Positions 30,801-36,385 of a stretch of 36,385 bases of DNA are shown piece after piece. This DNA is from Ophiothrix spiculata (Eukaryota; Echinodermata; Ophiuroidea; Amphilepidida; Ophiotrichidae): assembly GCA_000969725.1 (NCBI GenBank), contig JXSR01S011459.1. One strand, written 5' to 3'. The notes below the pieces were generated by a model, which saw nothing but the letters and a program-made list of their open reading frames with translations, had not been told where the DNA came from and made no database searches. The position numbers were made by a program, and so were the translations under genes. Each line of letters starts with the position of its first letter. Position 1 is the first letter of the stretch.

Positions 30801-33800
30801 TATTGTTACAGTACCTGTTCTGTCATATGATGATGATGTGTAGGTGGATTGCTAAATTCCCTGACTAATTCATCGGCTACTTCATTATACGATGTTACGC
30901 CCTTCTTCTGGACCTTTTCACACACTTTCATTGAAAAGTGCCGTAGGCCTTTACTCTCTTTTTCACCCCTTCTTTTCCTCTTCCTGCAAAATAAATTCAA
31001 GAAAAACAATTAAATTGTTGATGTGTTTACCATTCCTGAATTGACACCGCTCTCATCTTCTGTGCATATCATGCTGAATCACAAGTATAGGACTGGAATA
31101 ATGTGAACCATGGTGGTCAGCACAGTCAGGGGCAACCCACAATCAGCCTTAATGACCAGCAGTCTATGAATTAAAGCTTGCCAACCAACTTTGAAATTAC
31201 AAATGGCCTTCAGATGCAAGTTTCTAACAAAAATAGGTTCTGACAAACCACGATCCCTGGAACCTATATGTATCCCCAGTGTGACAAGGGCTTTATCATT
31301 ATTACTACAAATTGAGAGGGACATTATCAATAATGCTACAATGTGACCAGGACTTTATTATTTCATTATCACTAAATATCATTAAGTTCTGTTGTTCGGT
31401 TTGGAAGATATGCCAATAAATAAAAGTTTGCATAAATTGTGCTCGCAAAATACTCAATTGACATATTTTACGCTGGAATCACAAATGCCACAACACATTT
31501 TCATATATATTATATCTCCAAAACGGAAGATAACTCAGCCATGAAATTTCATATGGGTTATGAGAAAAACATGAGCAACATTTTAGTACCAAAATGAAAG
31601 TTGACTTACCCATCTGAATAATCTGCATTTACATATTCTACACCTTTCTTCTGTGCCCTGAAATATGAACAGATAAAACATAGAAATTGGCTCAAAATTT
31701 GAATTCATATTTTTGGTTGTTGGCAAATGTGATGGCTCACCCCAAAAAAGGGGACTTTGCAGATGATATCAATTTTGCATTTATCATTTCATCTGTTACA
31801 ACATTTCCTAAGCTTTAAAATGACACCTCACTTGTTGAAATGGATCAAGGCAATCAAATTTTACAACAGAAAATCTGCTGGAAATTCTTGTTATTTTCTT
31901 TACTTTTTGCTGCCTATTTACATCAGTTTCTTGAAAAGTGTTCTGTCGCAAAGTCCCTCTTTACGGGGCGAGTCATCACAAATGTCCAAGGTTCAGAGGC
32001 AAACATCCTGAAGAAAAAAATCCATGTATCACACCCTAAATGTTATTAAGTCCTAAAATCTTCTAATCTTTGAAAAACATGTTTTATTCAGATAAATTTG
32101 CCCATATTTTTTTATTTGGAGCATTATAAAATAGCAACATTACATGCTAATTTGTCTGAATTTGCATCCACATTTATGTGTATACTTTGATCAACATTAA
32201 ATAGGCGGGAATCATGAGGCTTTTCTTCATCCGCAAGTAAAAAATCCCACCTACATGCCCGCCCCCCGTAGATACTGATGCACAAGTCAAACGTATAATG
32301 CATGCTGCATCTCCTGCAGTTGTGCTGTGTTCAGCTCAGACTGGTTCAGCTACGCACACGCTTATCTGTATTAATGCATGATGCGAATTTGCAATGTTAG
32401 AGTCATCTGAAACAAACCTTTTCATTCTGGGCGGGACCAAATCACACCGTGTGTAAAAAACAAACCAATCAAATCGATCATCAAGTCACGCAGCAACAGA
32501 ACTGTCATATCACGCAAGGTCACGAGTATCGCGTGAGTTGTGTTTGAACTTTAACCTCGGCGCACAAGACACGTAAAAGTGAAGAGGTTTTCTTCACGCG
32601 ACTATAGTAAGCACATGCATAAAAGTGACCAATTCATTTATTTAGGCCATCTGTCAACTCTTTCTTCACCTCAAGTCATTAATGTCCTCAAAGAGGCTAT
32701 CTAACATTGTTTGGACTTACCCTTGTACAAAAAATTGGTGCTGTCCTTGCGGTGACTGTGCAACCAGCATGCCTTGCGGTGTGCTAGGACTACCCGCATA
32801 GCTATTACTCCTCTGTGGTGTACTTAAAATCTGTGGAAGACGACAATTCGAGGTTAGATTTACAAGAAGTAAATTAAGTAGGGCTGGGGTCAGTTAGGGG
32901 TAGAACATATCCCCAATCCTGACAAAACTGATATGACTCGTAAGTCGTAAATATCAATGTGCTTAAATGCTGGTTCATGCCCGCTATAATAGTAACTGGC
33001 ACGAGGTAAAATAGCCTAATTGTGAGGTACTTTGATGGGCATAAAGTGGATTAAAATGTCCGTTTTGTTACTATTAAATAGAATATTTTGGAGGAAGATC
33101 AAAACTGTCAAAATTTAGCAGGCACCAACTTTCAACTGAACTCACAGGTCCGTCACAATAGTTGTTGGGACAATATAAATAAACATCCAGCATGCAAGGA
33201 CCTGTTGTTTACAAAGGTGACCAGTACCCTGCAATTCTTGGTCACATGATCAATTTTGTCCGAGGAATTATGACAGAAACTTAAGCTGTAACACCGCTTA
33301 ACAATATTGTGATTATCTCAGATGAAATATTTATCCCACTTTAGATACATGTATTTACTGCATGGAAATATTCATCCCACTTTTTAGATACATGTATGTA
33401 CTGCATGTGAGCTGTGCAAAATCCAGGAGAATCTTTTCCTACAAATGTTCCCTTCCAGTCAGATGATTTTTAAAAGAATTTGAGATTCGACTTGGAATAG
33501 TAACCTCACTAAGAATCAAACCAAGGCCCAATAGGTGCAGTGCATGGTTGCTAACCATAACACTAATGGGCCCTGCACTACCCGACTTATTTATATGTAA
33601 CTGGTCGATTCTTATGGAACAAAACTGTAGCTGTAAACCTGTTTCAATATGTCTTATATAAAATACGGCTTTGGATGGAGTGCGAGGTTGCTAACCATTA
33701 CACTAATGGGCTTTGCACTAAACGACTCAATTCATAAGTGTAACATTTTATCAAATGTAACTGGTCAATTCTTATGGACCAAAACTGTACCTGTAAACAA

Positions 33801-34881
33801 ATATATGTCTTATATTATAAAATATCACATTGCTTATATGTTGCTTCAGCACCCAAGGCGCCACTTAGCCATATCGGTGTTCACATGCATGACCAAAGGT
33901 TTTAAAAATACCCCTAAACAAGTTTTTGAGTTTTCTTAAAAATGACCCCTAAACAAGGATTGTATGGATTGTGCCCTGGACAAAAATATCCAAATTTTTC
34001 TGTGTTTCTACATGGACCACGCATGTAAACAACAGTATGGCTAAATGGCCCCCTGGGCTCCAGGACTCAGAATGAGAACACTTTCAATAGTTGGATCTTA
34101 CCATTGGTTCGTGAGGTAATGAGGCAGATTTTGGCAATATATGATGTTGTGCGACCTTCATTGGCGATGGTTTGTAGTGCTGTAGGGCAACTGGAACAAC
34201 TGTAAAGAAAAATTGTGAGAAATCCTGTGAACATGAACATTTAAACAAAGAAGCATACTTGAATCTCTACCACGTCTTCAAGATTTGCAATTCCGCATGA
34301 CCTCAGCACACAAGGTGTTCACTCACTTACCACTGTAGCTGAAGTATTAGCTCCGTTCAACACCAAGAATCATTTCAGGTTCTGCGACAACCTCAAAAAA
34401 GCACTTGACTTTAAACAGACCACAAATAAACCATCACAGCCCGCATCAGCTCCCCATGTGTCATACAGGTTTCAATAAGACAATGGGGCAATCTACACGG
34501 AGCGCAGATCCAGATGCATGCGCATCTCCAAGATCCAGATCTGAGATCCGAGGCTGAGATAAGAGGCTTACGGAGATGCGCATTCATCTGGATTTACACT
34601 CCCGTGTAGAGCGCCCCAATTAGTAGCTAGTTCCTGTCAAAACTAATTCCAAGCACACTCAACTTTGGCACTGTCAGGGTTCCAATTCACGACCTTCCGC
34701 AACCCAAGCGAGCACCTTAGCATTTGAGTTAAATTAACACTTGACTGTAAACCTTTGGCTAATCTCACTGTTAGTTTCAACGAATCTCTCCTGAGAAATG
34801 CTCACCTTTTGTTATATGCGGTTGTAAATTCCCTTGATCTTTTAACGTTGTTAAACCACCATTAGCGTCTAATACACCAGC
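24460..34881 (-). CDS. TFDP1: Transcription factor Dp (E2F dimerisation partner), nine coding exons
   Basis: Known role: heterodimerises with E2F proteins in the nucleus to bind and regulate cell-cycle promoters, and carries the DEF box where pRB/E2F complexes are stabilised. Seen: minus-strand join 34881-34806, 34199-34102, 32830-32721, 31657-31610, 30983-30815, 28414-28199, 27328-27174, 25818-25652 and 24818-24460. All introns are GT-AG, all phases agree, giving 465 codons plus stop. Visible residues about 123-205 are the winged-helix DNA-binding domain with [11 protein letters not shown] recognition helix. Residues 206-330 are coiled coil and marked-box-like domain ([20 protein letters not shown]). 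The tail is Ser/Pro/Thr-rich. The initiating codon is not seen; vertebrate TFDP1 has about four residues before the match starts. Invertebrates usually have one Dp gene, so TFDP1 stands for TFDP1/2. Confidence 0.94.
25243..25295 (-). pseudogene. Relic of Dp exon 8 3' end
   Basis: ACCAAGCACATA then CCTTGCTTTCTGTAAATCA is shared with true exon 8 (ACCAAGCACATA at 25650-25661, CCTTGCTTTCTGCAAATCA at 25689-25707). About 27 exon bases between the two blocks are deleted in the relic, after which similarity fades. The donor GT is kept but its consensus is lost (GTCAAA instead of GTAAGT). It is not codogenic. Confidence 0.78.
25298..25352 (-). repeat. Degenerate tRNA-like (A box/B box) relics
   Basis: On the minus strand, ACACACTGGTAGAGCTGTTG resembles a Pol III A box and GTTCAATTCTTGG a decayed B box about 30 bases later. 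A sister relic at about 25070-25125 reads GGAAGAGCTGCAG and GTTCAATTAG. Both are probably old SINE heads rather than tRNA genes. Confidence 0.5.
25355..25514. mobile_element. 160-bp MITE with TGCCCATGATATAC ends
   Basis: TGCCCATGATATAC at 25355-25368 and GTATACCATGGGCA at 25501-25514 are inverted with one mismatch. It interrupts one copy of the tandem duplication next to Dp exon 8. No clear target duplication was resolved. Confidence 0.65.
25652..25818 (-). CDS. TFDP1: Dp exon 8 visible (marked-box-like dimer domain)
   Basis: Acceptor TTCATTTTCAG and donor GTAAGT. After completing Lys it encodes [20 protein letters not shown], then [20 protein letters not shown] and [15 protein letters not shown]. 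It closely matches vertebrate [20 protein letters not shown]. Part of this exon has a decayed copy at 25243-25295. Confidence 0.95.
25951..26315. mobile_element. 365-bp MITE with CTATACTCT ends
   Basis: The left end CTATACTCTGTAAACCTT, followed later by ATGCAACAAGCA, is matched by the right end read on the other strand, CTATACTCTATAAACCTT and ATGCAACAAGCA. This gives an inverted repeat of about 36 bp with few mismatches. It is intronic in Dp, with no coding capacity. Confidence 0.8.
26594..26903 (-). mobile_element. tRNA-Ser-like SINE, about 310 bp
   Basis: The minus-strand head begins GACATGCGTGGCCGAGTGAT, with a good Pol III A box (TGGCCGAGTG) and, about 55 bases on, the B box GGGTTCGAATCC, as in class II tRNA-Ser. 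The 5' and 3' acceptor strands do not pair, so it is not a working tRNA gene. A tRNA-unrelated body of about 230 bp follows. TATCATA occurs at 26587-26593 and 26904-26910, a candidate 7-bp target duplication. The ORF at 26516-26827 lies within it and is not a gene. Confidence 0.82.
27174..27328 (-). CDS. TFDP1: Dp exon 7 visible (coiled coil to marked-box-like domain)
   Basis: Acceptor TTTGTATTGCAG and donor GTAAGT. It encodes [20 protein letters not shown], then [20 protein letters not shown] and [11 protein letters not shown] with two bases left. The vertebrate equivalent has [16 protein letters not shown] and [22 protein letters not shown]. Confidence 0.95.
27413..27559. mobile_element. 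147-bp fold-back MITE, TTTCACTAA family
   Basis: GGCCGATTTCACTAATATTT at the left pairs with the right end ending TTAGTGAAATCGGCC. Inverted homology runs about 55 bp per arm (GATCGCTAA, GTTTTGATCGCTAAA), so nearly the whole element folds into a hairpin. Related termini occur at 14649-14838. Dp intron. Confidence 0.85.
28199..28414 (-). CDS. TFDP1: Dp exon 6 visible (recognition helix, DEF box, coiled coil)
   Basis: Acceptor TCATTATAG and donor GTTAGT. It encodes [20 protein letters not shown], then [40 protein letters not shown] and [18 protein letters not shown] is the DNA-contacting RRXYD motif shared by E2F and Dp. The [23 protein letters not shown] block is nearly identical to vertebrates, so the DNA-binding fold is intact. 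Exactly 72 codons, phase 0 on both sides. Confidence 0.96.
28560..28612. repeat. Partial TTATTGGACA-family MITE end
   Basis: TGTTTGTCCAATAAATTTTT followed by GCCTATAGG repeats the right end of the elements at 2950-3199 and 18574-18672. The left end may survive as ACTTTATTGGAAAATTT near 28455. Confidence 0.55.
28676..28980. mobile_element. 305-bp MITE with a 21-C run
   Basis: The left end AGGGACCGTTTACAAACACT and the right end read on the other strand, AGAGACCGTTCGCAAACACT, are inverted repeats that extend to CTTGTT-GGGGGG. Bases 28935-28955 are 21 consecutive C. An open frame through the poly-C part gives a proline run and is not a gene. Confidence 0.8.
28981..30095 (-). other. Dp intron, little recognised
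   Basis: A 20-bp unit beginning GAATGCTAGAAC is perfectly duplicated at 29536-29555 and 29556-29575. A/T-rich homopolymers lie at 29360-29435. No exon or RNA gene is recognised. Confidence 0.5.
30096..30268. mobile_element. pogo/Tigger-type MITE, 173 bp
   Basis: It begins CAGTGGAGCCTCGATAACAC and ends GTGTTAGCGAAGTTCCACTT, inverted with mismatches, and is flanked by TA on each side. CAGTGGA-CCTCGATAA termini with a TA target are characteristic of the pogo/Tigger branch of Tc1-mariner (established knowledge). AACACAAA-type motifs repeat inside. No transposase. Confidence 0.8.
30563..30764 (-). repeat. 40-bp minisatellite, about five units
   Basis: TGCTGTAC starts at 30563, 30603, 30643, 30683 and 30725. 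Each unit continues CCGGCTCATAAAATGGAACA and GTCCTTTCATTT with small changes. Three periods are exactly 40 bp and the last is 42. It lies about 50 bp intronward of the exon 5 donor of Dp. Confidence 0.93.
30815..30983 (-). CDS. TFDP1: Dp exon 5 visible (DNA-binding domain, N half)
   Basis: Acceptor TTATTTTGCAG, donor GTACTG (weaker than its neighbours). It encodes [20 protein letters not shown] followed by [20 protein letters not shown] and [16 protein letters not shown]. The basic stretch KRKRR may serve in nuclear localisation. The [27 protein letters not shown] block is the Dp signature. The four-His run replaces the vertebrate ADNHILPNE segment. A 40-bp minisatellite starts about 50 bp past the donor. 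Confidence 0.95.
31610..31657 (-). CDS. TFDP1: Dp microexon-like exon 4 visible (48 bp)
   Basis: Acceptor CATATTTCAG and donor GTAAGT. It completes a Gly codon and encodes [15 protein letters not shown], leaving GG. Removing it would keep frame, since 48 is a multiple of three and entry and exit phases match, so it could be a cassette exon (inference). No direct vertebrate counterpart was recognised in this linker region. Confidence 0.72.
31730..31980. mobile_element. 251-bp MITE with TGATG/CATCA ends, copy 2
   Basis: Full-length relative of 4256-4507 in inverse orientation. The left end is TGATGGCTCACCCCAAAAAA and the right end ends GGGGCGAGTCATCA. CAAATG flanks it on both sides (31724-31729 and 31981-31986), a likely 6-bp target duplication. 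ORFs at 31757-32049 fall in it. Confidence 0.88.
31981..32720 (-). other. Dp intron, no feature recognised
   Basis: About 740 bp between the MITE and Dp exon 3. Locally more GC-rich around 32410-32600 (AATCACACCGTG, ATCACGCAAGGTCACGAG), perhaps repeat-derived, but no boundaries could be set. Confidence 0.4.
32721..32830 (-). CDS. TFDP1: Dp exon 3 visible (Ser/Pro/Gln-rich)
   Basis: Acceptor TCTTCCACAG and donor GTAAGT. It encodes [20 protein letters not shown], then [16 protein letters not shown], leaving two bases GG. It corresponds to vertebrate IGTPQRPAASNTLVVGSPHT. Two SP/TP sites look like possible CDK sites (inference). Confidence 0.87.
33161..33230. repeat. Fragment of TTATTGGACA-family element
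   Basis: GTTGGGACAATATAAATAAA, CATCCAGCATGCAAGGACCT and GTTGTTTACAAA follow the same order as in the element at 2950-3199 (ACAAAAATCCA, GTGCAGGGCCTGTTGTTT). Confidence 0.5.
33325..33416 (+). repeat. Two-copy tandem repeat, about 46 bp
   Basis: GAAATATTTATCCCACTTTA then GATACATGTATTTACTGCAT is followed directly by GAAATATTCATCCCACTTTT and GATACATGTATGTACTGCAT. Dp intron. Confidence 0.85.
33540..33830 (+). repeat. Two-copy direct repeat, about 140 bp
   Basis: Shared landmarks in the same order: GGTTGCTAACCAT (33546 and 33687), ACACTAATGGGC, TTTGCACTA/CCTGCACTA, ATGTAACTGGTC, ATTCTTATGGA, CAAAACTGTA, CTGTAAAC and ATATGTCTTATAT. Copies diverged by substitutions and small indels. The 96-codon ORF at 33649-33939 is not a gene. 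Confidence 0.8.
34102..34199 (-). CDS. TFDP1: Dp exon 2 visible
   Basis: Acceptor TTTCTTTACAG and donor GTAAG on the minus strand. It encodes [20 protein letters not shown] followed by [13 protein letters not shown]. The vertebrate counterpart contains VVSLVAVHPSTVNP and LLPKTFG. Divergent outside these positions, as is usual for the regulatory N-terminus. It ends on a codon boundary. Confidence 0.86.
34481..34620. mobile_element. 140-bp MITE with CAATGGGG ends, copy 2
   Basis: It begins CAATGGGGCAATCTACACGG and ends with the complement around GTAGAGCGCCCCAATT. Internally rich in AGATCCAGATCT strings. Relative to 19614-19828 it is inverted and about 75 bp shorter. Dp intron. Confidence 0.85.
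34806..34881 (-). CDS. TFDP1: Dp exon 1 of those visible (N-terminal conserved block)
   Basis: Acceptor TTACTACAG (minus strand) precedes 34881; donor GTGAG starts at 34805. The translation [20 protein letters not shown] continues PHITK. It matches the vertebrate block AGLIEANGELKVFIDQNLSP, which follows MAKD. It enters in phase 0, so the start codon is on a preceding, probably very short coding segment. Confidence 0.87.
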
Positions 34882-36385
34882 CTGTAGTAATAAAACAGAA
34901 AACAGAATCCATTTATCAGCTTTGTCTCCAATGGTTATGGCTTGTTACAAGATATGGTTTATTATAATGAGACCTAAAAATATTTAAACCCAATTCAAAC
35001 ACTAGAGAAAAATAATAAATTGCATCTTTGAGAGAAAAAAAAAAAGCTTTTGCAACTTGGGCTTTTGTATGGCCATCAAACTTAAAAACTAAGTTACGCT
35101 AAATAAATCATCACTAAATGAACATCACTTAAACCGTAAAGTAACATGTGGAATGTTTGTGAATTTTCAATCCACTTCACGTACTTTTGTATTCTTGCAT
35201 TCTGACTGGCTAGATGACATGAGGAGTACATGAAACAAACTCTTTTTAACCAATGTGTTCCTCTAGAGCTAGAAATTGCCAAAATCAGTGTTTGTTGTTC
35301 ATGCACGGTGTTATTGTGCTTTATAGGTATACTTAGTGTCTATCGATGGTAATCGCTCAATGGTATAGTCTTTCACAACATCCGAAAAGCAGTCGAGGTT
35401 TGTGTGTGAAATAAATACAAATGCTGTTCATGGCATCAAGTCAATTTAGCTAGTTTAAGTTGGTTTCCAAAAATTCTAGTACAATTACCGAGTCTGCTCA
35501 TGTTCAACAATATAGTAATAGGTCAATCGGAAAAACAGGGTACCTGGTTCGATTCCAAGCCATATGTCTTTTGCTCTTTTCCTGGCATCCTTTTTTGAAG
35601 GATTTGAAGGGTCCCTTTATTTTACAGTTTCAAAACATCAACAACCCTCAAAAGTACATTCACTTATAATTAATCAAATGTTGCAAAATAATCTCATGAT
35701 CTTTATTTTCACAATCATCGTCACTTCTTAAAATTTTAATCCTTATATTACAATAGCTGTACATGGAAAGCTGGACAATCAAACCTCACATCAAAAAAAA
35801 TTCTATGGGAAAACTGGAAATATAGTGGTCAGTGTTAAAGCTTAAGGCACTCTGAACACAATTGATCAACTTTGGTTTGACCTTTCAATTTATCCATAAT
35901 TTCCTTTCCCCATGCATTTCAAATGTGTTAAAATTTATAATTACTCACAAGGACCCTCAAGGTACATTTGTTAATGGAATCGGGTCAAGCTTGGCCAAAT
36001 TATAGATCAGTTCGGCCATATTTCCTTCAGCCTTTTAGGAAAACAATTGAATCACTTTCTTAGTCAATGGAGTCAATGGATTCAATGCTATTCATGGTCA
36101 CAATGACCGTCAATTACAGCTACATGGTTACAAAATATTGTATGTATAGCATGACATGATATGACACAATATAAAATAAAACTGATAAAAAGAATCAATT
36201 CTTTTTGTTAAAAAATCCTAACAATTAGTAATTATACATACTCCAACCCATGCAGCGTGATCTACATCAGTGTATATGTCAACATGTTATCAATAGGATA
36301 TATACAGGCAAGTGTACATTTTGTTGCACATGTGTATGTTATGGATTGATGACCTTCAACCTTTGAACTGTTAGTACATAGCTAT
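34882..36385 (-). other. Dp upstream intron or 5' flank
   Basis: No first exon, promoter or CpG-rich stretch is recognisable. Matching vertebrate TFDP1, only about four codons would precede the first visible exon, so an initiating exon could be hidden here. Short TCAATGGA-type repeats occur near 36064-36090. Confidence 0.45.

Noticed and set aside
34882-36385. Search for the Dp initiating exon
   Set aside because: Only a few codons are expected and no ATG-plus-donor candidate could be singled out from chance matches.

Overview
This is an animal nuclear genome window, with split genes, GT-AG introns, AT-rich non-coding DNA, one 190-base run of N and many short inverted-repeat transposons. The exon sequences resemble vertebrate orthologues closely. 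Compact 0.1-3 kb introns and abundant MITEs suggest a marine invertebrate, perhaps an invertebrate deuterostome such as an echinoderm, but the species cannot be fixed from the sequence.

Two convergent genes are present, both incomplete at their 5' ends. On the + strand, 1498-11392 holds the last seven coding exons of DNAJC3 (p58IPK/ERdj6), an ER-lumenal TPR co-chaperone with a C-terminal J domain. All joins keep frame and give 315 residues plus stop. On the - strand, 34881-24460 holds nine coding exons of the transcription factor Dp (TFDP1/2 orthologue), the dimer partner of E2F, giving 465 residues plus stop. The initiating exon of each gene appears to lie outside the window or to be too short to recognise. 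The roughly 13 kb between the two stop codons (11393-24459) shows no convincing gene. It should contain both 3' UTRs, a scaffold gap and repeats.

Layout: 1-1497 upstream intron; 1498-8030 six DNAJC3 exons among introns with a 201-bp exon-containing tandem duplication, a hAT-type MITE, a TGATG-ended MITE, a tandem array and a 150-bp near-perfect palindrome; 8031-11249 last DNAJC3 intron with a 1.19-kb TIR element carrying an inserted palindrome, and a fold-back element; 11393-24459 repeat-filled intergenic region; 24460-34881 Dp, whose introns hold a relic of one of its own exons, a tRNA-Ser-like SINE, several MITEs, a pogo-type MITE and a 40-bp minisatellite; 34882-36385 upstream intron or 5' flank.

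The two genes have no known joint pathway: one acts in ER proteostasis and the unfolded protein response, the other in cell-cycle transcription. No new multi-gene system is visible. The notable features are structural: decayed partial duplications of host exons in both genes, large DNA palindromes in introns, and nested mobile elements whose original insertion sites can be read.
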